DNA of 64,000 bases from Pseudomonas sp. MM213 (GTDB taxonomy: Bacteria > Pseudomonadota > Gammaproteobacteria > Pseudomonadales > Pseudomonadaceae), in contig NZ_CP081943.1 of NCBI RefSeq assembly GCF_020423045.1, positions 2,914,001 through 2,978,000 on the forward strand. The letters run 5' to 3'. The notes below the pieces were generated by a model. The model saw only the letters and a program-made list of their open reading frames with translations, ran no database searches and was not told the origin of the DNA. The translations under genes were made by a program, and so were the position numbers. Below are positions 28,044 through 37,220 of the stretch, piece by piece (the first letter of the stretch is position 1; every line of letters begins with the position of its first letter).

Positions 28044-28057
28044 AAACCCGCCCACGC

Positions 28058-28095
28058 AAAAGGCCCGCTCAGTCTGACTGGCGGGCCTTTTTTTT
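28058..28095 (+). terminator. terminator of the alaX-oxygenase-lysE operon
   Basis: AAAGGCCCGC and GCGGGCCTTT pair around a loop containing TCAGTCTGACTG and are followed by eight T, 15 bases after the LysE stop codon. Confidence 0.92.
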
Positions 28096-28121
28096 GGCTT
28101 GGATATAAATTTTGCACAAAC

Positions 28122-28150
28122 AAAAACGCCGCTCAATGAGCGGCGTTTTT
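28122..28150 (-). terminator. terminator of the tRNA operon
   Basis: AAAAACGCCGCTC and GAGCGGCGTTTTT pair around a very short AAT loop, with T-runs on both strands. It ends 8 bases beyond the 3' end of the last tRNA on the minus strand, so it is assigned to the tRNA transcript, although it could work both ways. Confidence 0.88.
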
Positions 28151-28157
28151 GTGAATT

Positions 28158-28233
<76 letters not shown>

Positions 28234-28236
28234 AAA

Positions 28237-28312
28237 TGGCGTCCCCTAGGGGACTCGAACCCCTGTTACCGCCGTGAAAGGGCGGTGTCCTAGGCCACTA
28301 GACGAAGGGGAC
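28237..28312 (-). tRNA. tRNA-Glu (TTC)
   Basis: A 76-nt gene: acceptor GTCCCCT/AGGGGAC, anticodon loop CTTTCAC with anticodon TTC, T-loop TTCGAGT, and discriminator G followed by encoded CCA. It lies 3 bases upstream of tRNA-Gly and is identical to the copy at 28497-28572. Confidence 0.97.
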
Positions 28313-28416
28313 ACGCTGCCCGGAACACATGGTGTGTGTTTCGGTGCCCAGACCCGCATCCGAAGACTTGGTTCTGGTTTCACTCAGCCCTGCCCGAAAG
28401 CAACGCTGTTTAAAAT

Positions 28417-28492
<76 letters not shown>

Positions 28493-28496
28493 ATAT

Positions 28497-28572
28497 TGGC
28501 GTCCCCTAGGGGACTCGAACCCCTGTTACCGCCGTGAAAGGGCGGTGTCCTAGGCCACTAGACGAAGGGGAC
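28497..28572 (-). tRNA. tRNA-Glu (TTC), second copy
   Basis: Same 76-nt sequence as 28237-28312. It is the first gene of the transcript, about 55 bases downstream of the predicted start point of the operon promoter. Confidence 0.97.
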
Positions 28573-28627
28573 ACACGTACAACATTCACTCCCTACCGCG
28601 TTTCGCTGTGTGCTTTACGCTGTAAGT

Positions 28628-28663
28628 GGCGCGCATTCTATGGATGGATTGAGGGGTCGTCAA
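28628..28663 (-). promoter_or_regulatory. stringent-type sigma70 promoter of the tRNA operon
   Basis: On the minus strand, TTGACG (28663-28658) and TAGAAT (28640-28635) are spaced 17 bases. They are followed by a GC-rich discriminator GCGCGCC, the mark of stable-RNA promoters repressed by ppGpp and DksA. An AT-rich stretch (AAATAAATTTATAT) directly upstream could be an UP element. The remaining ~280 bases up to the next plus-strand gene at 28954 hold no ORF I can support. Confidence 0.8.
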
Positions 28664-28953
28664 CCCCCAGATATAAATTTATTTAAATCAATGACTTCGC
28701 CCTGCTTTAAGCAGCGAATACGGCTTTTTGCTCGCCCTGTGTTTGACGCCTATATTCTGACACCCGCCAAGACGTTATAGTCCACCCACGCAACAGATGA
28801 TGGCAATGTGCACCAAGCACACTATTACTTATATAAGCAGGTTTGCGGTCGATACAGGCATAAGTCTGTTCGTTTCAACCCGTCGAGCGGCCCTATGCGC
28901 TCCCCTGCCAAGCCACTACACTCGCACGCGAATCCCATAAAGAGGTCTTACCG

Positions 28954-29724
28954 GTGACACCACTCATGATCACCCTGCTAGTCGTAGCCGGGATCGCACT
29001 ATTGATCGCCATTGGGTACATGAACCATGTGGTGGAAAACAACAAACTGGAAAAGGCCCGCACCAAGGTTGAGCTCAACGACCGCCTGCGTCGCTGTGGC
29101 GAAATTACCGAAACGTTCCCTGGCCAGCTGATGACTCCGGCTCTCAAGCTGTTGTTGACTCGCCTGGAACTGAACGTCTGCCAGCGCCTGTTGAATCTGG
29201 AAAAATCCAGCGCCAACCTCAAGGTGCGGATCAGCGAACTGAACACCCTGGTCGCGCAGGGCGAATCGATCCCGGTCAACAACCCGCCGGCACCGATCCA
29301 GACCGAAGCCAAGGCCAAGGATGTACGCTTCCTGCTCGAGGCCCTGCACGGTCAGATCACCCGCGCGGCACAGGACGGTTTCCTGCCAACCAACGAAGCC
29401 AAACGCTGGATCCGCGAAGTTCGCCACATCCTGGTTCTGTTGCACATCGAATTCTTCAACAACCTCGGCCAGCACGCCCTGCAACAAAACCAGCCTGGCC
29501 AGGCTCGCCTGGCGTTCGAACGTGGTGTGCAATACCTGCGCAAACAACAGGAACCACAGGTCTACGCCGAACAACTCGAATACCTGGAAAAGCTCCTGGC
29601 CCGTGCGAATGCACAAGTCATGGACAAAACTGCGCCGGCTGAAGGCGAAGTGAACCAATTGACCGAAGGCCTCAAAGACGTCGAGGCGGATGCGGACTGG
29701 AAGAAGAGAGTGATTTACGACTGA
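28954..29724 (+). CDS. membrane-anchored hypothetical protein with coiled-coil character
   Basis: Not recognised to a named family. The 256-aa product starts with GTG (MTPLMITLLVV), with GAGGT about 8 bases upstream. A single N-terminal hydrophobic helix (about residues 4-24) would anchor it in the inner membrane, with the rest in the cytoplasm. The remainder is highly charged and helical, with Leu-rich heptad-like stretches (residues 28-90 and 130-225) and a segment LGQHALQQNQPGQARLAFERG that resembles a tetratricopeptide repeat. It is a single gene with its own terminator, downstream of the divergent tRNA operon. A scaffold or envelope role is possible but unproven. Confidence 0.75.
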   Translation: MTPLMITLLVVAGIALLIAIGYMNHVVENNKLEKARTKVELNDRLRRCGEITETFPGQLMTPALKLLLTRLELNVCQRLLNLEKSSANLKVRISELNTLVAQGESIPVNNPPAPIQTEAKAKDVRFLLEALHGQITRAAQDGFLPTNEAKRWIREVRHILVLLHIEFFNNLGQHALQQNQPGQARLAFERGVQYLRKQQEPQVYAEQLEYLEKLLARANAQVMDKTAPAEGEVNQLTEGLKDVEADADWKKRVIYD

Positions 29725-29738
29725 TCACGCAAAGATGA

Positions 29739-29767
29739 AGAGCCACCGACAAGGTGGCTTTTTTTTG
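29739..29767 (+). terminator. rho-independent terminator
   Basis: AGCCACC and GGTGGCT pair around GACAA and are followed by eight T, 15 bases after the preceding stop codon. Confidence 0.88.
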
Positions 29768-29790
29768 CGTTGGGTTTTAGCGGCGGGTAC

Positions 29791-30072
29791 ATCCGGGGAA
29801 GATTGGGCGGCTGTCAGGCCGTCATCGCTGGCAAGCCAGCTCCTACAAAGGGCGTGGCACATCCGCGAGAATCAGGTCGGTAGTCAGGCCGCCATCGCCA
29901 GCAAGCCGGCTCCTACAAAGGGCGTGGTACATCCGCGAGAATCAGGTCGGTAGTCAGGCCGCCATCGTCGGAACGCCGCCCGCAGCAAGCCGGCTCCTAC
30001 AGAGGGCATGGTACATCCGTGAGAATCAGGTCGGTTGTCAGGCCGCCATCGCCAGCAAGCCGGCTCCTACAG
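29791..30072 (+). repeat. tandem array of 70-bp units each carrying a single REP arm
   Basis: Units starting ATCCGYGAGAATCAGGTCGG begin at 29791, 29861, 29931 and 30014, giving periods of 70, 70 and 83 bp. Each ends with the REP arm GCAAGCCGGCTCCTAC plus AAAGGGCGTGG. The arms all point the same way, unlike the inverted pairs elsewhere. The third unit is longer because it contains the extra TCGGAACGCCGCCCGC segment. The fourth is cut off where repeat copy C starts, and a fifth, separate unit occurs at 30412-30480. Confidence 0.88.
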
Positions 30073-30074
30073 GG

Positions 30075-30400
30075 GATCGCGTTTGCTTTTGATTTTCACC
30101 ACTCATCAGGCCGAGCGTTAGCTCGCCTTCCGCTTTTGATCTGAGCGCCCCTTCGGGAGGCTGAGTGGAGGTTCTGCGCAGTGGGTAACCCGGCATGGAT
30201 GCCGGGTTAGCCGCGCACGGCCAGGGATGGCCGATCGCGGCGGGCCCACGGAGCAGGACCGGAGCGAGGGAACGCCGAGCCTTAGCGAGGGGCCGGACGC
30301 CGGGGCGAGACCTTTTGGTTCCTTTTGGGGCGTTTGCCAAAAGGGACTCGCCGTAAGGGCGAAACCGTGAGCGGCCGTTACACCAAGAATGGATATGTAC
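30075..30400 (+). repeat. long intergenic repeat, copy C (full length)
   Basis: Uninterrupted copy of the element also seen at 16241-16454 (copy A) and around the insertion sequence (copy B). It runs from GCTTTTGATTTTCACCACTC through the inverted repeat ACCCGGCATGGATGCCGGGT to GGATATGTAC. The hairpin near its right end is more diverged here (CCTTTTGGGGCGTTTGCCAAAAGG). ORFs in it read the same odd Arg/Ser-rich peptide as in copy B; I regard them as translated repeat, not genes. Confidence 0.78.
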
Positions 30401-30411
30401 ACCAACAAGAG

Positions 30412-30480
30412 ATAGGTCGGCTGTCAGGCCGCCATCGCCGGAACGCCGCCCGCAGCAAGCCGGCTCCTACAAGGGCCAGA
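30412..30480 (+). repeat. isolated REP-arm unit with 14-15 bp insertion
   Basis: A unit like those of 29791-30072 (AGGTCGGCTGTCAGGCCGCC, then GCAAGCCGGCTCCTAC). It contains the extra CGGAACGCCGCCCGC segment between the GCCATCG and AGCAAGCC halves. It ends just before the stop codon of the chemoreceptor gene. Confidence 0.8.
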
Positions 30481-30484
30481 CCTG

Positions 30485-32449
30485 TCAGAGCCGGAAATGC
30501 CCGACCATCCCCTTCAACTCAACCCCCAACTGCGCCAACTCGATACTCGACGCCGCATTCCCCTGCATCGCCAACGAAGACTGATCCGCACTCGCACGAA
30601 TACTGGTCACACTGCGATTGATCTCCTCAGCCACAGAACTCTGCTCCTCGGCAGCCGCTGCAATCTGCTGGTTCATCTGCTGAATCAACGACACCGCCGC
30701 AGCAATACTGCCCAAGGCACTTTCGGTCTGAAGCGCATCACTGACCGCCAGTTTCACCAACTCGCCACTGCTCTGAATCTGATGCACCGACGACTGCGCC
30801 GCCGAACGCAAGGCACTGACCAGACGTTCAATCTCCTCGGTCGATTGCTGAGTCCGCTTCGCCAAGGCCCGCACTTCATCGGCAACCACCGCAAACCCCC
30901 TGCCCTGCTCGCCGGCCCGTGCCGCCTCGATGGCCGCGTTCAGCGCCAACAGGTTCGTCTGCTCGGCCACACTCTTGATCACGCTGAGCACCGTGCCAAT
31001 ATTCTGAATCTCCGCACTCAGGCTCTCGATGCTGGAACTGGCCGAGGACGCCGAGTCGGCCAGCTGCTCGATCCGCGCCATGCTCTGGCGCACGACCACC
31101 TGGCCACTTTCGACCTTGTCGTCCGCCGTCTGCGCAGCCTGGGCAGCTTCTTCCGCGTTACGTGCAACATCGTGCACGGTGGCGGTCATCTGGTTCATTG
31201 CAGTTGCGACCTGCTCGGTTTCTTCTTTCTGACTGCTGACTTCAAGATTGGTCTGTTCGGTCACCGCCGACAGCGATTGCGCGGAACTGGCCAATTGCTC
31301 AATGCCCGCCTGCAAACCGCTGACAATGCTGCTGAGCCCCGCGCCCATTTGCTGCATGGCCTGCATCAGCTGGCCTATCTCGTCCCGGCGGGTCACTTCA
31401 ACCGTCGCACTCAAATCGCCCGCGGCAATCTGCTGAGCCACACGGATCACACTGCGCAACGGCCCCACGATCAATCGGGTAATCACCCACGCCGCGATCA
31501 GCCCGACCAGCAAGGCCAGGGCCGATGAACCGATAATCAGCAGCGAATTCTTTTTCAGCTCGGCCTGCATCGACTGGTCTTCGGCAACATAGGCCTGATC
31601 CACCCGCTCCACCACCTGCGCGGCGCGCTGATGCAGCTGTTCATAGACGGTTTTTTCCTGGGCCAGCAGGCCGGTGTACTCGGCAAGTTTTTCGCTGAAA
31701 CCGCCAATGTGCCCGACCACCTCATTGAGGACCGTCTGATAGCCCTCGTCCTTGACCGTGGTTTTCAACTGCTCGGCCTGAGCCAGCGCCTGGTCGGCCT
31801 GCTCGATCTTGCCCTGGCTGGCACTGTCATCGCCCTTGCGGCTCTGGTCCAGACGCACGCGCGCCTCGTTCATGGCTTGCAACATCAGCCGCGATACCTG
31901 GCTGACCTGATTGGCCTGTTCGATGAACTGGCTACCGTCCTTGCCCTCGGAGTCCTTCAAGGTATAAGCGCCATCGTCGGCGAGACCGGCCTGCAACACA
32001 TCAAGGTTGTTGGCCACGCTGGACACCGACCAACTGGCCATTTCCAGCGCCAGGTCCTTGGCCTGACTCAGCGAGACAAATTCGTCAAACGCCTTGCGAT
32101 AAGCTCCCAGCGATTGCTCGACGTCGTTCATCACCGGAACGTTGGCCGGTGATTGCGCCTTGAGCTGATTCGCCAGGACGACCAGGCCTTCAACGCCCTC
32201 GTGCAACGCAGTGACGATTTTCGGGTTGCCGTGCAAGGCGTATTCCTGCTCAAGCAACCGCACCTTGAGCAGGCCACTGTTGAGCGACGACATCTGTTTG
32301 AGCCCGTCGAAGCGCTGGCTGATGGTTTGCAGGGACCATACGCCGATGGCCGCCACCAGGGCTGTCAACAGCAGCACCAGCAGAAACCCGACACCCAGTT
32401 TTTTTGCCATACCGAGGTTGGCAAAACGTCCTTGCACGGCCGAAATCAT
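30485..32449 (-). CDS. methyl-accepting chemotaxis protein with HBM-like sensor domain
   Basis: A 654-aa chemoreceptor. Transmembrane helix 1 is at about residues 14-36 and helix 2 at about 295-315. Between them lies an all-helical periplasmic domain of roughly 260 residues, the size and character of the HBM (helical bimodular) domains that bind organic acids in Pseudomonas. A HAMP domain follows, then the signalling domain with the CheA/CheW-contact hairpin ([19 protein letters not shown]). No C-terminal CheR-docking pentapeptide is seen. The start MISAVQGRF at 32449 has GGGGA upstream; the ORF extends further without support. The ligand is unknown. Confidence 0.9.
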   Translation of the reverse strand: MISAVQGRFANLGMAKKLGVGFLLVLLLTALVAAIGVWSLQTISQRFDGLKQMSSLNSGLLKVRLLEQEYALHGNPKIVTALHEGVEGLVVLANQLKAQSPANVPVMNDVEQSLGAYRKAFDEFVSLSQAKDLALEMASWSVSSVANNLDVLQAGLADDGAYTLKDSEGKDGSQFIEQANQVSQVSRLMLQAMNEARVRLDQSRKGDDSASQGKIEQADQALAQAEQLKTTVKDEGYQTVLNEVVGHIGGFSEKLAEYTGLLAQEKTVYEQLHQRAAQVVERVDQAYVAEDQSMQAELKKNSLLIIGSSALALLVGLIAAWVITRLIVGPLRSVIRVAQQIAAGDLSATVEVTRRDEIGQLMQAMQQMGAGLSSIVSGLQAGIEQLASSAQSLSAVTEQTNLEVSSQKEETEQVATAMNQMTATVHDVARNAEEAAQAAQTADDKVESGQVVVRQSMARIEQLADSASSASSSIESLSAEIQNIGTVLSVIKSVAEQTNLLALNAAIEAARAGEQGRGFAVVADEVRALAKRTQQSTEEIERLVSALRSAAQSSVHQIQSSGELVKLAVSDALQTESALGSIAAAVSLIQQMNQQIAAAAEEQSSVAEEINRSVTSIRASADQSSLAMQGNAASSIELAQLGVELKGMVGHFRL

Positions 32450-32557
32450 TGCACTTAGTCCCCTGACATAGTCTGTTAACGCAGATTCGCAACGGGCCTG
32501 TGTCAACACAAGTCTCTGGCGTCGGAATAATGGCAAAAAGCTACGCCAACGTCGTTT

Positions 32558-33940
32558 TCAGAACGCTTGAGGTCGATTCAAAGCGGTGGCCTGAAAAAAC
32601 GCCCGGGCTCGCGGATCACAGGCATAGGCCACATTGATACGCTGCCAGTCACCGGCCTCGCCGGCAGGACTGAAGGCTGTCGCGCAAGACAGCAGGACAC
32701 CGTGGCGTCGAGCCTGAATCCGCAGGTGAGCGTAGTCGGACTTGCGCGATCGCGCCCAGATGAACAGGCCCCCGGCGGGTTTGCCGAAGACCTCCCACTC
32801 GGCGTCTTCCAGCATCTGCAATGCGGCCTCTCGGTCACCGCTCAGACGCTGCCGCAGGCGCAGCACCAACTTGCGATAGGCACCGCTCGCCAACAGGCAG
32901 GCCAGCACCGACTCGCAAAACCCGGAAGTACCCAGGCTGCTGATCCTCTTGACCTCGGCCAGTCTCGATATGACTTCCGCGCCAGCCACTACAAAGCCGA
33001 CCCGCAACGAACTGCTGAGAATCTTGGAATAGCTGCCGAGGTAAATCACGTTGTCATCGGTCTCCAGGGCAGCGAGCCGCACGCCCGGGCCACTGTGCAA
33101 ATCCGCGTAGACATCGTCTTCGATCACCAGCGCGCCATGGGTTTTCGCCAGTTGCAGGACCCGCTCCGCCACCGCCGGCGCCAGGCTGCTGCCCGTCGGG
33201 TTGTGATAGAAGCTGTTGATGAACAATGCCCGGGGCTTGTTCTCCCGCAGCAGTACCGTGAGCGCTTCGATGTCCGGCCCGCGCGGCGTGCGCGGTACCT
33301 CAAGCATGTTGACACCCCGCAGCCTGAGCAACTCGAACAGCAAGGAGTAACCGGGGCTTTCTACCACCACGCAATCACCTGGCTTGAGCAAGGTGCGCAC
33401 GATCAGGTCAAGCCCCTGACTGGCGCCCGCCGTTGTCATGATTCGACTTTCTTCTGCGGCGATATCCAGCAGCCTCAGGCGCTTGAGGATTTGCTGACGC
33501 AACGCCCGCAAACCCAACGGCGTGCCGTAGTTGAACAGCGCAGCCATGTCCGTGCGACTGACCTCACGGATCGCGTAGCTCAGGTCGTCGGTTTCACGCC
33601 AGCTTTCGGGGAGCCCGCCACTCCCCAGCGGCAGCTCACTCTCCCTGCTGCGTGAATTGACCTCTGTACCTTCTGACCACGGCGAGTCCGCAGCGACCAA
33701 CGCCGGGGTTGCGACGACGAACCCCGCGCCATGACGTGGCGCCAGCATGCCTTGAGCCACCAGCCGCTCACAGGCCTCAACGACGCTGGTCTGACTGAGC
33801 AAGTTGACCCGTGCGATTTGCCGCGCAGAAGGCAGACGCGTCCCAGCCTCTATTTCGCTCTGACGCAGCCAGCAAGCCAGTGCGTCGACGATTTGCTGTA
33901 CGACCGGCACCATTGCCTGTCGATCGATTCTCAATTCCAT
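32558..33940 (-). CDS. MocR/PdxR-type GntR regulator with aminotransferase domain
   Basis: A 460-aa fusion of a GntR winged helix (residues 1-75, LPSARQIARVNLLSQTSVVEACERL) to a type I aminotransferase-like domain. The PLP-binding lysine is in YLGSYSKILS, and NSFYHNPTG and EDDVYADL match the cofactor site. Such regulators sense PLP-bound amino acids or amines and usually control a nearby gene, often divergent. Here the neighbours on both sides are transcribed in the same direction, so the target is not obvious. Start: ATG at 33940, or TTG two codons earlier, which has the better spacing to AGGAG. Confidence 0.9.
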   Translation of the reverse strand: MELRIDRQAMVPVVQQIVDALACWLRQSEIEAGTRLPSARQIARVNLLSQTSVVEACERLVAQGMLAPRHGAGFVVATPALVAADSPWSEGTEVNSRSRESELPLGSGGLPESWRETDDLSYAIREVSRTDMAALFNYGTPLGLRALRQQILKRLRLLDIAAEESRIMTTAGASQGLDLIVRTLLKPGDCVVVESPGYSLLFELLRLRGVNMLEVPRTPRGPDIEALTVLLRENKPRALFINSFYHNPTGSSLAPAVAERVLQLAKTHGALVIEDDVYADLHSGPGVRLAALETDDNVIYLGSYSKILSSSLRVGFVVAGAEVISRLAEVKRISSLGTSGFCESVLACLLASGAYRKLVLRLRQRLSGDREAALQMLEDAEWEVFGKPAGGLFIWARSRKSDYAHLRIQARRHGVLLSCATAFSPAGEAGDWQRINVAYACDPRARAFFQATALNRPQAF

Positions 33941-34071
33941 GAGCAAGCAAACTCCTGTTTGTTTCGCGGAAAACAGTTAATCACAGCAACGCGGGATGGG
34001 CTGTGCGACAACGCCGCCAAAACTCACGGATCTAACCATTTGAAACACATTGCCCGAGCCATTCCCCAGGC

Positions 34072-34103
34072 AAAAAAAACCCGCACACGTGGCGGGTTTT
34101 CTT
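34072..34103 (-). terminator. terminator of the short-chain dehydrogenase gene
   Basis: On the minus strand AAACCCGCCACGTG is followed by TGCGGGTTT with a short loop and eight T. It lies 20 bases beyond the stop codon of the gene. Confidence 0.88.
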
Positions 34104-34121
34104 GCGGTGCATGGCCAGGCT

Positions 34122-34883
34122 TCAGAACGCCGTGACGCCACCGTCCACCGCCAGCGAATGACCGGTGGTGAACGCGGCACCGTCGCTGCACAGGTACAGC
34201 ACGGCACTGGCGATTTCTTCGACCTTGCCGATGCGACCCACCGGGTGCATGGCGCTGGCGAACTCGCCCTTCTTCGGATCCGCTTCATAGGCGCGGCGGA
34301 ACATGTCGGTGTCGATCACCGCCGGGCACACCGCGTTCACGCGAATCTTTTTCTTGGCGTATTCGATTGCCGCCGATTTGGTCAGGCCGATCACCGCGTG
34401 CTTCGACGCCGCATAGATGCTCATCTTCGGCGCGGCACCGAGGCCAGCCACCGACGCCGTGTTGACGATCGCGCCACCGCCCTGAGCCAGCAACAACGGC
34501 AACTGATACTTCATGCACAGCCAGACGCCTTTGACGTTGACGCCCATGATCGCGTCGAATTCGTCGACCGTGCCTTCGGCCAGTTTGCCTTTCTCGATTT
34601 CAATGCCCGCGTTATTGAAGGCGTAGTCGAGACGGCCGTAAGTATTCACCACTTCGTCCATCAGATTTTTTACATCGCTTTCCAGGGTGACGTTGCAACG
34701 CACGAAGGTCGCTTCGCCGCCCGCCGTACGAATCAGCGCCACGGTGCCTTCACCGCCTGCGGTGTCCATGTCGGCCACCACCACTTTCAACCCTTCGGCG
34801 GCGAACGCTTGGGCGGTCGCGCGGCCGATACCATTGGCGGCGCCCGTGACTACAGCGACCTGGCCGGAAAACGTCATGCTCAT
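34122..34883 (-). CDS. short-chain dehydrogenase/reductase (SDR) family protein
   Basis: A 253-aa classical SDR: cofactor motif TGAANGIGRA near residue 14, NNAG near 90, and the catalytic Ser-Tyr-Lys with YAASKHA (Tyr near residue 156). Asp at the end of strand two (VVADMD) favours NAD(H) over NADP(H). The start MSMTFSGQ has GAGGG 7 bases upstream; the longer frame from 34961 is unsupported. The substrate is unknown. It is a single gene with its own terminator. Confidence 0.93.
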   Translation of the reverse strand: MSMTFSGQVAVVTGAANGIGRATAQAFAAEGLKVVVADMDTAGGEGTVALIRTAGGEATFVRCNVTLESDVKNLMDEVVNTYGRLDYAFNNAGIEIEKGKLAEGTVDEFDAIMGVNVKGVWLCMKYQLPLLLAQGGGAIVNTASVAGLGAAPKMSIYAASKHAVIGLTKSAAIEYAKKKIRVNAVCPAVIDTDMFRRAYEADPKKGEFASAMHPVGRIGKVEEIASAVLYLCSDGAAFTTGHSLAVDGGVTAF

Positions 34884-35119
34884 TGTGATGCCCTCGAAGT
34901 GAAGAATGTGCAAGTTAGCGTGCGACCAGTCTAGCCACAGGCACGACCCGCGCGGCAGCACTATCAGAAGCCCGGTTAAGCGACCATGAGTTGCAGTGAT
35001 AAAACCACCGGACCGACTATCACTGCACTGGATCGATGTGCATTCGCCGCATCAGCCAAACTTGCGGGGTCGTCCATGAAGGTCTATCAACAAGGCTTCA
35101 TTCATCTTGAGTGCCTGTC

Positions 35120-36124
35120 ATGACTACCCAGACCAATCGCCAGTTCCTGCTCGCCAAACGTCCGGTGGGCGCGGCGACCCGCGAGACATTTACCTATCAG
35201 CAAGTCCCGGTCGGCGAACCGGCCACGGGTCAGATCCTGGTCAAAAACGAATACCTGTCCCTGGACCCGGCCATGCGTGGCTGGATGAACGAGGGCAAGT
35301 CCTACATCCCGCCAGTCGGTATCGGCGAAGTCATGCGCGCACTGGGCGTAGGCAAAGTCGTGGCGTCCAGCCATCCGGGGTTTGCGGTCGGGGACTACGT
35401 CAACGGCGCCCTGGGTGTGCAGGATTACTTCCTCGGCGAGCCGCGCGGCTTCTATAAAGTCGATCCGAAACTGGCACCGCTGCCACGTTACTTGTCCGCG
35501 CTGGGCATGACCGGGATGACGGCCTACTTCGCCCTGCTCGATGTCGGCGCACCAAAGGAAGGTGACACCGTGGTGCTTTCCGGCGCGGCCGGTGCGGTAG
35601 GCAGCATCGCCGGGCAGATCGCCAAGATCAAAGGCTGCCGCGTGATCGGCATCGCGGGCGGCGCGGACAAGTGCAAGTTCCTGATCGACGAACTGGGTTT
35701 TGACGGTGCCATCGATTACAAGAGCGAAGACGTCGTCGCCGGCCTCAAGCGCGAATGCCCGAAAGGTGTGGACGTGTATTTCGATAACGTCGGCGGCGAT
35801 ATTCTCGACGCCGTGCTGAGCCGTCTCAACCTGAAGGCACGGGTGGTGATCTGCGGCGCCATCAGCCAGTACAACAACAAGGAAGCGGTCAAAGGGCCGG
35901 CCAACTATTTGTCGCTGCTGGTTAACCGCGCACGCATGGAAGGCTTTGTGGTGATGGACTACGCCGCGCAGTTCGCAGCGGCCGGGCAGGAAATGGCCGG
36001 GTGGATGGCCAAGGGGCAGCTCAAGAGCAAGGAAGACATTGTCGAAGGGCTGGAGACGTTCCCGGAGACGCTGATGAAGTTATTCAGCGGCGAGAATTTC
36101 GGCAAGTTGGTGTTGAAGGTTTAA
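35120..36124 (+). CDS. NADP-dependent oxidoreductase, medium-chain (leukotriene B4 dehydrogenase-like)
   Basis: A 334-aa zinc-free medium-chain dehydrogenase/reductase of the prostaglandin reductase / CurA-like group. Visible motifs are YLSLDPAMRGWM near the N-terminus, LSGAAGAVGSIAGQIAK for the cofactor, and DVYFDNVGGDILD. Such enzymes reduce alpha,beta-unsaturated carbonyls with NADPH. Start at ATG 35120 with GAG upstream; a GTG three codons earlier is possible. It diverges from the SDR gene across 236 bases in which I see no clear promoter consensus. Confidence 0.92.
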   Translation: MTTQTNRQFLLAKRPVGAATRETFTYQQVPVGEPATGQILVKNEYLSLDPAMRGWMNEGKSYIPPVGIGEVMRALGVGKVVASSHPGFAVGDYVNGALGVQDYFLGEPRGFYKVDPKLAPLPRYLSALGMTGMTAYFALLDVGAPKEGDTVVLSGAAGAVGSIAGQIAKIKGCRVIGIAGGADKCKFLIDELGFDGAIDYKSEDVVAGLKRECPKGVDVYFDNVGGDILDAVLSRLNLKARVVICGAISQYNNKEAVKGPANYLSLLVNRARMEGFVVMDYAAQFAAAGQEMAGWMAKGQLKSKEDIVEGLETFPETLMKLFSGENFGKLVLKV

Positions 36125-36130
36125 CACCAA

Positions 36131-36236
36131 CCTGTAGGAGCCGGCTTGCTGGCGATAGCATCACTGTGGTTTGTCTGAAACACCGCGGTGATGCGATCGT
36201 CGGAACGCCGCCCGCAGCAAGCCGGCTCCTACAAAG
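36131..36236. repeat. REP pair, one arm with 14-bp insertion
   Basis: CCTGTAGGAGCCGGCTTGCT pairs with AGCAAGCCGGCTCCTACA. The right arm carries TCGGAACGCCGCCCGC between GCGATCG and AGCAAGCC. The spacer also holds a small inverted repeat (GCATCACTGTGG / CCGCGGTGATGC). It lies between two convergent genes. Confidence 0.85.
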
Positions 36237-36240
36237 GTGA

Positions 36241-36939
36241 TTACGCGATTTCGGCTACGACGTCAGCCAATGCCTTGGCCGGATCCGCCGCCTGGCTGAT
36301 CGGACGGCCGATCACCAGGTAATCGGAACCGGCATCCAGTGCCTGACGCGGCGTCAGAATGCGGCGCTGATCGTCCTGGGCGCTGCCCGCCGGACGAATC
36401 CCCGGGGTCACCAGTTGCAACGACGGGTGAGCCGATTTCAAGGCCTGGGCTTCCAGCGCCGAGCACACCAGACCGTCCATCCCGGCTTTTTCCGCCAGCG
36501 CAGCCAGGCGCAACACTTGCTCCTGCGGTTCGATGTCCAGACCGATGCCGGCCAGATCTTCACGCTCCATGCTGGTCAGCACGGTCACGCCAATCAGCAG
36601 CGGTTTCGGGCCGGTACGCTGATCGAGCACTTCACGGCAAGCAGCCATCATGCGCAGACCACCGGAGCAGTGCACGTTGACCATCCACACGCCCATTTCC
36701 GCCGCGGCTTTTACCGCCATGGCGGTGGTGTTCGGGATGTCGTGGAACTTGAGGTCCAGGAACACTTCGAAACCCTTGTCGCGCAAGGTGCCGACGATTT
36801 CCGACGCGCAGCTGGTGAACAGTTCCTTGCCGACTTTGACCCGGCACAGCTTCGGGTCCAACTGGTCGGCCAGCTTCAGTGCGGCGTCACGGGTGGGGAA
36901 ATCCAGGGCGACGATGATAGGAGTCTGGCAGACGGACAT
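36241..36939 (-). CDS. pyrF: orotidine 5'-phosphate decarboxylase
   Basis: Last step of UMP synthesis: decarboxylation of orotidine monophosphate in the cytoplasm. The 232-aa product shows the catalytic [12 protein letters not shown] signature near residue 60 and the phosphate-binding TPGIRP near 182, and has the normal family length. The start [14 protein letters not shown] was preferred over an ATG 12 codons upstream on homology of the N-terminus. The gene is single and convergent with the oxidoreductase gene. Confidence 0.96.
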   Translation of the reverse strand: MSVCQTPIIVALDFPTRDAALKLADQLDPKLCRVKVGKELFTSCASEIVGTLRDKGFEVFLDLKFHDIPNTTAMAVKAAAEMGVWMVNVHCSGGLRMMAACREVLDQRTGPKPLLIGVTVLTSMEREDLAGIGLDIEPQEQVLRLAALAEKAGMDGLVCSALEAQALKSAHPSLQLVTPGIRPAGSAQDDQRRILTPRQALDAGSDYLVIGRPISQAADPAKALADVVAEIA

Positions 36940-37220
36940 GTGCGGGCTCTCAGGCAGGACGAAATCGGCGCGCATTGTAGCGGAACCAGCGCGGCTGCGG
37001 GACCCGATGATCGGTAAATCGTCGTCGGCGCTCAGCCAAGCCTAGCCCTTTCGCCGATTGTGTCGAGACCGATACACTCACGACACGCCCACAACACCCT
37101 TCCCCGCTACCCTTGGCAGCCGCAACACGTCCTTACAGCACTTCCCGCCTCCGGGCCGGACGCCTATGCTGAAGCCACAACCTCGCAGCCCATCTTTGTG
37201 GTTGGCAGCCTACCTGGCAG

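Noticed and set aside
29791..30072. CRISPR-like look of regularly spaced repeats
   Set aside because: Period and content do not fit: units are 70-83 bp, nearly identical over their full length including the would-be spacers, contain REP arms, and no cas gene is near.
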